Both the position numbers and the translations under genes were made by a program. Shown in pieces: positions 34,828-45,226 of a stretch of 64,000 bases of DNA; the first letter of the stretch is position 1; each line of letters starts with the position of its first letter. Location of the stretch: NCBI GenBank assembly GCA_039602395.1, contig JBCNJP010000028.1, forward strand, positions 248,001-312,000. Reading direction: 5' to 3'. Source of the DNA: Deinandra increscens subsp. villosa. Taxonomy: Eukaryota > Streptophyta > Magnoliopsida > Asterales > Asteraceae. Below the pieces are notes generated by a model. The model saw only the letters and a program-made list of their open reading frames with translations, was not told the origin of the DNA and ran no database searches.

Positions 34828-35005
34828 GGAGAGGATCATTTGAGAACCAATTTGATTTGAGAACTAAAAAGAACTAATCTGAGCCACAAGTTTATTTACA
34901 TGTATCCCCCTCCCATGAATTGTAGTGGTCCCCCTTTGAAAGTTGTGGTTAAGATTTAGTTCTCAAAAGTTCTCAAAAGAAAAAGTTCTCATTTGAACCT
35001 AACCC
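34828..35005 (+). mobile_element. MITE copy 1 (about 178 bp)
   Basis: Begins GGAGAGGATCATTTGAGAAC and ends with the reverse complement of GGGTTAGGTTCAAATGAGAA. Ends are imperfect inverted repeats sharing CAAATGAGAAC/CATTTGAGAAC. TA-rich flanks fit a TA target. Two more copies lie at 39897-40075 and 40088-40267. Confidence 0.75.
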
Positions 35006-35229
35006 TATATATATATATATCTTTACTATCTTATTATACATATTGTATCAAACTGGTTGAAATTTAAGATGTACAATTATTTATGCATAAGGTACAAGTG
35101 AAAATTAAGAGGTACAAGTTTTCATGCATGGTGTACAATTAATGAAGCAGCATATACAAGGCAGCTTTAGGCAAATCTCTTAAACATGTAAAGGCTTTGA
35201 CGGTAGCTTTGCTTTATCAGAGAAGAGAG

Positions 35230-35510
35230 AAGTCTAGGGCTTTATCAACACAGAGAAGACAGAGAAATGGTTGCTTTATCAGGTACCTTTGTGCCTATCG
35301 TACACTCCATCAAGCACAGAGAAGACAGAGAAATGGTTGCCTATCGTACTCAGGAAAGCAAATCGTACACTCCATCGTTCCTTTGGAACCAAATCGTAGA
35401 GAAGACAGAGAAGTCTAGGGCTTGCTGTAGCAGAGATGAACAGCCGAAGCAGGTACAAAATCGTTCCTTTGGAACCAAATCGTACACTCCATGGTAGAGA
35501 TGAAACCATC
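35230..35510. repeat. Shuffled short repeats in Helitron 2
   Basis: Blocks recur out of order: CAGAGAAGACAGAGAAATGG twice, CGTTCCTTTGGAACCAAATC twice, and AATCGTACACTCCAT or CGTACACTCCAT three times. Overlapping open frames here are repeat translations. Confidence 0.7.
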
Positions 35511-35738
35511 TTTGAACCAGAAGCAGCCTATAGTTCATCGAAATGGGCGGTCGATTTGAAATTTCAATTTGAAATCAGAAAACAGCCTATAAATACACAC
35601 GTTTCATCGCGAGTTCATCGAAGCTAGGGTTATTCAAGTTCATCAAGATTGAGGTACGGTTCCCACCTTTTATGTGTATTTAGCCAAATAATTGAAATCG
35701 CAATTGTGTTTTAAACCAGATTATTGTTTGTGTGTATT

Positions 35739-35835
35739 CAAGTTCATCAAGTTCATCAAGTTCATCAAGTTCATCGATTCAAGTTCATAGCGAGTTCATC
35801 GATTCAAGTTCATAGCGAGTTCATCTCGGCTAAGG
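35739..35835. repeat. GTTCATCAA minisatellite
   Basis: Four tandem AAGTTCATC units, then two larger copies of CGATTCAAGTTCATAGCGAG. Confidence 0.85.
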
Positions 35836-38800
35836 TTAGGCAACTCAAGTTCATCTCTGCTGTATGTTTAACTGATGTTCTCTGTTTAACTGATGTTCTC
35901 TGTTTGCTGTTTAAAGCCTTCGCAAATTTCAAACTCAATAAAGTCATGAACTAGACCAATTGCTTTACTATTTTAGCCCATATGTATTTGATCCTATAAA
36001 TAACAATTGAATACTCAGGTTGTTGGATCTATTTCTTTTACAGGAATATATTTTCTTTTGGGCTCTTTCTGTCACCAATGTAAGTTTTAACAAAACTTCT
36101 TAAATGAAGGTTTATTTCGATTCTGACTTTTAACCTTTTTGTGTTCTTTGCCAAAGTAGAATCTTGAAAATTGTTAGCAAACCATCCATAATAAATTAGG
36201 TATGAATTATGTATGGATATACATGTGTATATGAAAGTTTGATGCTGATCAAATATGTTATAAGTGTTCAAATGTTCAATGAGGATAATTGGTGTAAAAA
36301 CTGGTCCTGGGTGTTTTTAGAATGAATATAATTTATTCTTGGCATTGTTTATTGAATGGAAACGCTTGAGATGGTTGCTGTTTGTTTAGTTCTAGCCTAT
36401 TACATATGTTTCTTATCATAAAGTTTTGTGGTTTGGGATTCCATTCGGCCTTTAAGTCCACATAATTGTTTCTTTAATTTCATAAGGACTATTTGAATAT
36501 GAACCAGTTTTGACCTTTCAAGAAGATGTTGCTGTTTGTTTCTTATTTCTAAGGCTATGGTTGAAAGTTAAACTATAAACCTTAGCCTTTAGGATATAAG
36601 GTTTTCTTTAAGCATTTCTATAATGTTTGGTTATGTTTCGAAATTAGAATATAGGATAAGAGTTTTGTATTGATTTCCTATTTTAGTTAAAGATTATGAC
36701 TTCATTGGTTTAAAGAATATGTGTGTTGCTGTTGTTGAGCTGCTACCACTTGCTGATAAGGTGATTGCTTATCCTAATTTATACTTTTAGTGACAATTTA
36801 GTTCTGTATTCTTAGTTTTGGAGTAATGGCAAGATGTTCATGCAACATAGTAGTTGTTTGGGAGGTGTCACCTGGAATAAAATATGACTTGCACTTACTG
36901 GTTTAGATATAATCTTTGAAGTATACATATTGGGAAGTTGTATGCTTCTAATAAAAAATTATAGGGAGTTTTAACTCGTGTGACCTTTTGACTTATTGCC
37001 CTTTTAGCTAAGTTTTTTACTTGACCCATTTCCAAGTTAATGTGTCTACATTTCCACCTCTTAACATAACCATATCTTTTAAATAATGTTCTTCTTCTAC
37101 TTTTTAATAGTGTTGGCTTCCTGCTGTGAATTGATGGTCGATAGATGAAATTTATATGCTTAATGATACATTTTTCTGAAAATTGGTATGTTTGAAAAGA
37201 AAATGAGATCAATAAATTGTTTATTAACTTGACATTCAAATTGATTTTGTGTTCCAATATGGGGGTTTACAAGAACAATGACTACTTAGTGGTTTCATGC
37301 AATGGATGACTTAATCAAATGCGCTCCGTTGTAAGTGTTATCTTTGTAACTTGAGCTAACATGATCATTTTATAAGTACCATCAAATAAATTGCTTAGTA
37401 GTTTTACTATATTTATGATGTGGTAGCATTAGCAATTGCTAGAAATTTGAATGTTACTCCTATAGTTCTTCAGTTTGATAAATCTTTCTTTTGGGCTGAT
37501 ACAAGGTATGCTCAAGTTTGTATTCTCCTATATATGTTACATGATTTTAATTAATGACTGTCATGATAAAATAAGAAAAACGAGCTTACAAACTGTCTCA
37601 TTCTAATTGTTTTGGTTCTTACTCAGGTTATGGTTTACACAAAACTGCCACCTGGCATCAAGATATTTCAGCCTTTTGCCTAATATTCTATGAGAAAGAA
37701 AGTTATTGTTCAGGTCTGTGTTTGTTTGTTTGTTGAATTATTAAAGTTATTATCAACCTCTGATTTCATGAGATTACTAGATTAGTTGGTCTTAAAGTAG
37801 CGAAAATGGGTGGGTCGGGTAACTGGTATTGAACCAGTTGCTTTTTGTTTATTACATCAAGTCTGATGGGTCACTGTGATGATTTCTTAAATTAGGTGCT
37901 TATGTGTTGAATTGATTTGACTTTTCTTAAATAGTTGTAAAGTTATGCCTCATAGTTAAAACTCACTTTCCATACATAAAAAATGCACTGTATCACAGAG
38001 GTGAATTGTTGGTCTTTATCAAATTAAATCTATTTGATCCACACACACATCAGCTCATATTTGTACAATAAGCCAATTTTCACTGTTGGAGCTTTGTCCA
38101 TTTTATTGGTCAAGTAAGTGCCTTTATTGGTCAAATTGATATTATTTGGAGTCAATTGTTTGATCTTGAATGCTTTGGGAGATATTGGTACAAAACTGTT
38201 CATGAAAAGATTATCTGCTTGATTATTTGGGGCATAAAGAATTTTATGATTAGAGTTGACTTGTTTGTCAACATGGTGACTTTCACAGTGAGCAGGTTGA
38301 GTGCTTCATGAAGAAATTGTTGTACTTTCTTTCTTTGAGATGGTGCAACTTCTTTCCTTTTATGGATTGGTAAGAAAGTGTTGTACTTTATTTCTTTGAG
38401 ATGGTGCACATTCTTTCCTCTTATAGGTTGGCAAAATTTACACAGGGTTGAATTTTTTGGTCAATAGGCTGACTTGATGGGTCAATGGGTTGTGGAGGGG
38501 GTATGGGTTTGTATGTGATATATATTTTGAGAATGTGTGAGGTTGTTGGGTAAGTTGGAGAATTATGTTGAACGAGGCTCTTAAAGAATTGTAAATGAAT
38601 CAAATGCATTATGAGGATCAAGTATGAGGGATTGGAATGGCTTGGTCAAAATTGGTGGAAAAAAGATAGTATTTTTCTTTGTAAAGGCTTGTTTAGTTGG
38701 TTGGATTTTAAGACCCTTGATTCTCTGTTAAGGTGTAAAGGTTTTTGTTTTGGGATAAATGTTGGTTTCTATAGAGATTTATATTTGATTTATGTATTTT

Positions 38801-38899
38801 GATTGAATATGTTGGTTCATAAATTTGTTATTTGAATAAACAGTGAACTTGCATCAAACCCAGGGCCGGGCCGGGCTATAGGCGGGGATGGAATTTTTT

Positions 38900-39240
38900 A
38901 AAAGTTTGTTATACGTAAATATCTTTTAATTGTTTTTGTAAGACTTGGATCAAAATGTGAGGTAGATCGGTTGGCAATTCGTCGAGATTTAGTTTAAGAA
39001 GTCCGCTTTTCGATTCCTTAATTAACTTTTATTTTAGCTGAATGTTTAACGTTTTCGCATTATTCATTTTAGTGAAATATTTAACGTTTTAGCATTACGG
39101 TATTAAAAAAAAGTTGTCTTATATATGTTTTTAATGTATTTATGTAAACTTTAGAATGAAGGTGTTGTAGATCAATTGGTAAGGCATATGCTATCATTTT
39201 GAGAGATCCGATTCCCGCTTTTCTCATTTTATTTTCTCTC
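38900..39240 (+). repeat. Two tRNA-like (SINE-like) modules
   Basis: Each module has a box A-like and a box B-like element: TAGATCGGTTGGCA (38963-38976) with TTTTCGATTCC (39007-39017), and TAGATCAATTGGTAAGGCA (39168-39186) with GAGATCCGATTCCCG (39203-39217). Module spacing is about 200 bp. This resembles a dimeric tRNA-derived SINE; the tRNA of origin is not identified and the first box B is weak. Confidence 0.5.
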
Positions 39241-39841
39241 TTTTTGTAAATGTATTTTAGTTGTTTTTTATAAATGTTTTTGTTAGATTTTGCTATAATA
39301 GGTTGGTTTTATTTATTATTATTATTTTTTATGTTCAAGCTAGCTGCCACTGATCAAACCAAATATGAATGCCATGGCTAAAGGCTTTTTGATAGCAGGT
39401 TGTATCAAGCCTTACTAACCTATTGAATCGGAATGCCATGGCTAAAATTCTTTCTGTCAGATATTTTTGAAAAGCAAAGCTCTAATTCTTAGTTGTGAAA
39501 TGCTTAATCCTAACCCCTTTCTTAACTCATAATTTCCACTGTTATTGCTTTTAAACGTCATATCAATAGTGTGTATGGATATTTGCTTTAGGTCCATCTT
39601 TTCATTTCTTTGCGCATGATCTCTGAAATTTCAGGAGAGCAGAGCACAGAAGACAAATAACACGCAATACACTGTTGCCGCTGTAACGCGTGCACAGAAG
39701 ACGAATAACACGTTAGAACACTAACAGACTTATGATGAAAAATATACGCGATGTAAATTGTCGCGCCCCCATAAACAAGCGAACAAATGACGAATAACGC
39801 CCCATGAACTGTCGCCGCCGCAACGCGCGGGTACATTACTA

Positions 39842-39842
<1 letters not shown>

Positions 39843-39896
<54 letters not shown>
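39843..39896. repeat. (TA)n tract between Helitron 2 and MITE copy 2
   Basis: A pure TA tract. Equivalent tracts lie at 34809-34827, 35006-35019, 40076-40087, 40268-40307 and about 40785-40808, separating each element of this nest. Confidence 0.85.
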
Positions 39897-39900
<4 letters not shown>

Positions 39901-40075
39901 TAGGTTCAAACGAGAACTTTTTGTTTTGAGAACTTCTGAGAACTAAATCTCAACCATAAATTTCAGGGGGGACCACTACAATTCATGGGAGGGTGGATAC
40001 ATGTAAATAAACTTGTGGCTCAAATTAGTTCTTTTTAGTTCTCAAATCAAATTGGTTCTCAAATGATCCTCTCCC
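39897..40075 (-). mobile_element. MITE copy 2, reversed
   Basis: Reverse-complement copy of the MITE at 34828-35005, beginning GGGTTAGGTTC and ending GATCCTCTCCC. Confidence 0.75.
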
Positions 40076-40087
40076 TATATATATATA

Positions 40088-40263
40088 GGGAGAGGATCAT
40101 TTGAGAACTAATTGGTTGAGAGAACTTTTGAGAACCATTTTAAGCCACTAGTTGTATTTACATATACCCCCCTCCCATGAATTGTAGTGGTCCCCAACTG
40201 AAATTAGTGGTGGAGATTTAGTTCTCAAAAGTTCTCAAAACCAAAAGTTCTCATTTGAACCTA

Positions 40264-40267
<4 letters not shown>
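40088..40267 (+). mobile_element. MITE copy 3
   Basis: Direct copy of the same MITE, head to head with copy 2 across a 12-bp TA spacer. The two form a near-palindrome of about 370 bp. This copy is more diverged in its middle. Confidence 0.75.
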
Positions 40268-40307
<40 letters not shown>

Positions 40308-40310
<3 letters not shown>

Positions 40311-40784
40311 AAAAGTTCCGTGTAGACCCCTTAAATTTTGTAGACCCCGTAGACCCCTATAAAACTCAATAAAAATAAAACTCAGTGTTGTAAATTTGGT
40401 TTTTTTTATTACGATAAGCTTTTAAGAACCAAATAAATAAATAAATAAATTAAAAAAAACCAAAAACATTTAAAATCGAACATTTTAAGACAATGAGTTT
40501 TAAAATAACGAGTTTTAAACGCAACACTGAGTTTTATTGAGTTTATTGAGTTTTAAACTCATTGATTTTTAAAACTCATTGTCTTAAAATGTTCAATTTT
40601 TAATGTTTTTCGTTTTTCTTTTTTTTAATTGTCTTTTTTTGTTCTTAAAAGCTTATCGCAAATAAAAAAAACTAAATTAACAAAACTGAGTTTTATTTTT
40701 AGTGAGTTTTAATGAGTTTTATTGAGTTTTATAAGGGGTCTACGGGGTCTACAAAAAATAAGGGGTCTACACGGATCTTTTACC
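40308..40784. mobile_element. Long fold-back element
   Basis: Two arms of about 235 nt are imperfect reverse complements meeting near 40550. The outer ends read GGGAAAAGTTCCGTGTAGAC and, in reverse, AGGTAAAAGATCCGTGTAGA. Arms share GTAGACCCCGTAGACCCC, ATAAAACTCA, GATAAGCTTTTAAGAAC and GAACATTTTAAGACAATGAG (the last with one mismatch). There is no coding frame. TA tracts flank it. It is a foldback/MULE-like or hairpin MITE; the superfamily is unresolved. Confidence 0.75.
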
Positions 40785-40861
40785 TATATATATATATATA
40801 TATATATTAATCTTTATACAAAGATTTTGATCAGATCCTATACAAAAATCTATCTAACTAG

Positions 40862-41620
40862 CTAAGACCTAGCATCCGACATATAGTCTTCATCATCAAA
40901 GAAGCTACTGCTGCTGCTGCTGTCATCAAGAAACAACTTTTGACCAGGCGGTAATCTCGGTCCCAACTCGGAGGTGTAGGTGGAATCCATGTTCCAGATT
41001 AAATACACATCCAGCTCTCTCTCCCCCTCTAGTCCCTGGAGATGAAGTTTCATATCCCCTACAACTTCGGCAGTGATGAAATCAGCGTACTCAAGCCCGT
41101 ATTTGATGGACAGAGGTGGGATCCTCCAGTAAATGAGGAAATAGACAATCGATGTGTGGTTTAGGTATTGCACCATTTGATCCAGATCATGACAATCAAA
41201 TGTGTGAATGTCGACATAGTCGACATAATCTACCTTTCCCTTCCACACATCCTGGTCAGCGGCATTTCGGTGGAAGTCGCCACAGTGATGGACCTTGAGG
41301 GTGAACCTCCGACCACCTGTAAAAAACCCAAATGCAGAGTAGAGAGTAAGTAGCTAAAAAACATAAAACCCTAAAAATAAAAACGTACAGCCATTGTTGA
41401 GTGAAAATACACTTACGGGGAGTCTTTCCGTAGTAGGGTGTGGTTCATTAACACCCTTAATCCTCCATTGTTTACCAAAGGCAGCCAATGATCGATCAAA
41501 GTTTTTTTCTTGATGAACAGAAAATACGTTCGTACAGAAGATTTTGGTGGTGAAAAAGTGGAAATTTAAAGGAAGACAGGGCACGCTACCAGCTATGGTG
41601 GGAAGAAGTGGAAAGGTCAT
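40862..41620 (-). CDS. Putative PB1-like domain gene A (two exons)
   Basis: Minus-strand model: exon 1 from ATG at 41620, exon 2 from about 41316 to the stop at 40862. Exon 2 begins after TTTTTTACAG and reads RRFTLKVHHCGDFHRN, then VDYVDYVDIHTFDCHDLDQM, a block typical of the plant PB1-like domain found at the N-terminus of some MULE transposases and in stand-alone proteins. It ends in an acidic Ser run (DDSSSSSSFFDDEDYMS). The strong donor GTAAGT at 41416 leaves the frame out of phase; a weaker donor (GTGTAT) 4 nt on keeps it. The gene may therefore be intact with an unusual donor, or broken. The 5' 68 codons have no match I know. Paralogue of 42562-43120. Confidence 0.55.
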
Positions 41621-42561
41621 GCCAAGATAACCGTGTATATTTTGTTACCTTTACCACGCAAATCCTGTTTTTACCGTGTCTATTTATTACCTTTAGCAAC
41701 GCAAATTTTGTTTATCAATTATTTCTTATGTGATGCGAGTAATTAAATAAGTTCTGGTTAAAATATAACCAATTAACACTTTGTCTCAATGGTTCTTCTT
41801 AATCTTGTAGTTTGTTCCTTTCTTTTGACTGACCCAGGTTCAAGCCTTGTTTGCTACAATTTATATTTTTTTATTGTCTAATAGTGGATGACAGGATTTA
41901 TAAACTAGATAGATTTTAATTCTTCAGTAAATTGGAACAAGAACAAAACCGTATGAACTAACAAGAACAAAACCATATGAACTAGAATTCTTCAAAAAGA
42001 AGAGTTCATATGGAATGAGAGCAGATGAATAGAACCGGATGACATTTTTAGACAACTGTTTCACTGCCTTGGCGGACTGAGATGATTTATAATTAAACAT
42101 GATCAATTTTAGTCATTCGTTAGAGAAGAAGAAGAATAGAGCCGGATGAGCTAGAGTTCTTCAGGATCAAGACTAATTATTCAGTAATAGAACATGATGA
42201 ACTAGATTTCTTCAGGATGAACCGAATAAACTAGAGATCTTCAGGATGAACTATATATACTATAAATAACCAAAGTTGTGATTTCTGTTCGTAGTCTATA
42301 AGATATTCCCATGTATTTAAACCCATTATCTAGTGAATTAAAATCATTGTGGTTGAATACAATTCCTTATAATACACTAATATTTAGTCACACAACCTAA
42401 TATATGTAGAAGACAACCGGATGAACTAGAATTCTTCAGGAAGAAGAGTCAAAAGACACAACGGATGCATAACACATAAACAATTAATTACATATATAAT
42501 CCAAAAGATGTGATATCAGTTAATTAATTACAAATATATATAATAAAAAAATAACATAAAC
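41621..42561. other. Spacer between the PB1-like genes with dispersed repeat copy 2
   Basis: 41880-42450 repeats AACAAAACCRTATGAACT, GGATGAACTAGA and TTCTTCAGGATGAAC several times and matches 34484-34640. No gene is seen. Confidence 0.5.
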
Positions 42562-43120
42562 TTAAAACATGCTCCCACTGGAGAAATTGTCTGAATCGTC
42601 ATATCGGCCTGTTCTCCATGGGTAGCTACCTTCAGAGGGGGAGGAGGAGGAGGAGGAGGAAGACACCTCCATATCTCCATTGAGGTAGATGGATATGACC
42701 TCCTCGTCCATGACGTGCAGGGCCAAGGCCCTAACATCCCTCGGATCATCAGTGAATGGAACCAGTCCAAAATCCAGAGACAACCCTGGGATCCTCAGGT
42801 AGGGGTCCAAATCGTTCAAGTCATAACCTAGGTCAGACAACATTTGACCTAGGTTATCGAACGAGAAGGATTTAATGTCCACCTCGTCGAAGTAGCGAAC
42901 CCTCTCATCGATGTATTGTATCCGACCATTGAGGCTCACAAAATACCCTAGGTGATAGATCACCAAAGTAAACAGACTAAAATCTTCTTCCCCTGTTCAA
43001 GAAAAATAACCAAATCAGAGACGCGAATTCCACATTAAAGCATTTGAATTTTAGTCATTTAGATGATTACTCACCGTATTTGGGGCTATCTTCCACATTC
43101 AGAGGACGCAAATGCCACAT
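42562..43120 (-). CDS. PB1-like domain gene B (two exons, 158 aa)
   Basis: Minus strand: exon 1 43120-43075 (MWHLRPLNVEDSPKY plus one base), donor GTGAGT, intron 43074-42993, acceptor TTGAACAG, exon 2 42992-42562. The join is in phase and gives 158 residues: FSLFTLVIYHLGYFVSLNGR, VRYFDEVDIKSFSFDNLGQM, a GLSLDFGL motif, DVRALALHV and VISIYLNGDMEV, matching the layout of the plant PB1-like domain (about residues 20-115). A Ser-rich acidic tail follows (residues 116-158). It shares domain order, an intron at a matching place and the Ser/Asp tail with gene A, but sequence is well diverged. No catalytic transposase domain is attached. Role unknown; it could be a domesticated or captured piece of a transposon next to a CACTA end. 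Confidence 0.6.
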
Positions 43121-43269
43121 TTTCAGAGAATGGCATGATAAACCAAAAAACAGAGAGCTGAGAGAACTAACGGCGTATATGGTGATGATCGACAATTAAT
43201 TAATTAATGATATGATTTATATCTGAAACTCGAGGTGGTAGATAAAGATTTGACCTCTAGTAATGATGT
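43121..43269. other. Upstream region of PB1-like gene B
   Basis: Contains ATTAATTAATTAATGATATG and no clear TATA box at a standard distance. Promoter not assigned. Confidence 0.3.
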
Positions 43270-43867
43270 ATATCCGCCGTCGCCACATATAATTAACTAA
43301 TTAAAATTGGCTACTATTTAGTCACGGTTAATATATGTGGCCATATGTAATAGATTTTTGTCACTAACAACCTACTATTTAGTCACACAACCTAATAACA
43401 GTGACCATATGTACTAGTTTTTAGCCACATAACTAAGTAAAAAGCGTGGCCATTGCTCACATTTAGCCACGCATAATATATAATTAATAGTTTTGTTTTT
43501 TTTAATTTACTAAGTAATAAAATCTACTCTTCCGTCACACAACATTATTTAAACGTGGCCATACATTCCTTTTTGGTAATCATAAAAATTATGTGGCCGT
43601 TGGTGAATTTCGCTAGTCTTTATTAAGCGTGACAAATAAGGGCCACATGTTTTTGTAAAACAGTGACTAAAGTCACTGCACCTGATTGTTGTTGTCACAT
43701 AAATAAAAAAAATACATGGCTAAAAGGGTCCAAAGGCTATATATTTGGCCACGGGTACAAAATATGTATGGCTAAAACTAGTATTTCTTACATTTGGCCA
43801 TGTTTTTTACAAAACAGTTGTTATGCGTTAAAAGAAACAGTGGCCAAAGCCACTTTTTGACCTAGTG
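43270..43867. mobile_element. CACTA element right end with subterminal repeats
   Basis: Ends CCACTTTTTGACCTAGTG at 43867, the reverse complement of a CACTA-type terminus (CACTAGGTC...). The preceding 600 bp hold many GTGGCCA/TGGCTAAA/TTTAGCCAC subterminal motifs in both orientations, as in En/Spm elements. The 3-bp flank is GTA. No matching left terminus was found in the window, so the element is truncated or its left end is obscured by later insertions. The PB1-like genes may lie inside it. Confidence 0.65.
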
Positions 43868-44130
43868 GTATCAACTTGCCATATAACAATTTACGATCAT
43901 GCAATTAAATATAGGTATCAGTTTGTACGTATTTCACGACAAAAAAGTTTTTAGTTTATCACCAATGTTTTGAGACTCTAACTTGTGTGTGATATTTGTG
44001 AAGTGTTTTATGGCTACTAGACTCTTCTAATACCTTAATTGACATACTACACCTATATACGCATCTCCCGGTTTGCCTGTTTTATTAGTTTTATCCATTT
44101 TATCCGTTTCTAAGGCTCGGGTCCCACCCA
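43868..44130 (-). repeat. Gypsy LTR fragment, reverse
   Basis: In reverse it matches 22680-22870: ATATAGGTGTA, GTCAATTA, GTATTAGA, and TCTCAAAACATTGGTGAT in similar order. It is cut on the left by the CACTA end. Confidence 0.55.
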
Positions 44131-44149
44131 AAGGGCCAGAATGTCCCAG

Positions 44150-44313
44150 TGAGTAAATAGATTTAACCCAAAATCAATCAACGTCAAAAGGATCGAGCAA
44201 CATGAATTGAGTAGAATACCATGCATCAAATAGCATGAATATCATGAATCGAATAACATGTTTTGAATAACATGAATAACATGAATTGAATAGTATGAAT
44301 TTGAATGGCACAA
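44150..44313. repeat. Left part of split GAAT-rich tandem array
   Basis: ATGAATTGAATAG and AATAACATGAAT units up to the edge of the LTR at 44314. It appears to be the left flank of the array continuing at 47290. Confidence 0.5.
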
Positions 44314-44809
44314 TGTGACACCACCTCCCAGACTTGGGACCAGGAGTGGTCACTCATCGGATTTACTCATGAACACATGGTATAAACAGAGATAACAAAG
44401 CAGTGAAAACTAAAGAAAAACATACAAAATAAAGCCAAGTCTAACATCCAAATACATTACAAACATAGAGACGAATTCTAACCAAATAATATTATCTATG
44501 CCAGCCTGCCAATAGCCCTTTCCTGATCCTGTGCCACATGACCTGCTCACGCGATGAGTTTTTCCCTTGCTACCTGAAGCCCCTGCTTCTCCTGATATGA
44601 ATACCTTAAAAAGTCAACTTACGCTGGTGATTTCTAAGTACTAAAACCATTACCTTTCCTTTAAAGACTGTTTACAACCCTTAGGTCCCCTGACCCCTTA
44701 ACTAACGTTCAGTTGAATAAAACGAACAACTTTATACATTATCTAAAATAAAAAGACATTCATTTTAGGAACATACTTACAACTTTTAAAAAGAAAACAT
44801 CACTCCAGG

Positions 44810-44925
44810 TGAAATCCCCCATTTCACCCCTTGTCGCAACTAAAAGTTGTTTACCCAGGTATAGTCTCCCATTGCACCCCTTAACCCTAAACCTTAACCC
44901 CAGGCACAATCCCCCATTGTACCCC
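44810..44925. repeat. Three-copy CCCATTNYACCCCTT motif
   Basis: CCCCCATTTCACCCCTT, CTCCCATTGCACCCCTTA and CCCCCATTGTACCCCTTA follow each other at roughly 50-bp spacing inside the LTR. Confidence 0.7.
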
Positions 44926-44928
44926 TTA

Positions 44929-45226
44929 GATCATTCATAATAGCTTCCCTAAACGTTTGTGAGTATAATCCCCAAATTTTAGGGTGTGGTTGTGAGTGGT
45001 TGTTAGTGGAGGAGAGAGAAAAAGTTACTGTTAATCCCTATATTTGAGGAAAAATCTGGTGATTTTCTAAAATTTGAGGTTTAGTTATGATGAAGGAGAG
45101 AGGAAATGTAATGATAAGGATATAAAAAGGTATTATTTAATTGTGGTTATGAATGAAAGAGAGAGAAAAATAATGATAAAGGTATAAATTATAGGGATGA
45201 GGATGGGAAAGCTGCTGGGAATGCTC
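44929..45226. mobile_element. Tourist-like MITE with TTA target duplication
   Basis: Imperfect terminal repeats of about 22 bp (GATCATTCATAATAGCTTCC on the left, GAGCATTCCCAGCAGCTTTC in reverse on the right) are flanked by TTA (44926-44928 and 45227-45229), the target pattern of PIF/Harbinger MITEs. The interior is AT-rich with GAGAGAGAAAAA blocks and no coding frame. Confidence 0.65.

Larger units (their letters stand above)
35020..39842 (+). mobile_element. Helitron 2, non-autonomous
   Basis: The 5' end is TCTTTACTATCTTATTATAC (35020), closely like Helitron 1. The 3' end has CCGCCGCAACGCGCGGG, then TACATTA and CTAG (39839-39842). The flanking bases are A and T inside a TA tract. Near the 3' end, GCGACAGTTCATGGGGCG-type subterminal sequence (reverse view) is shared with Helitron 1 and with 55772-55860. 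No Rep/helicase frame is visible in 4.8 kb. The interior holds repeats, intron-like T-rich sequence and tRNA-like modules; no gene fragment could be named in 36000-38850. Confidence 0.75.

Noticed and set aside
36895..37257. 120-codon minus-strand frame in Helitron 2
   Set aside because: Composition follows AT-rich sequence; no motif, opposite to the element strand.
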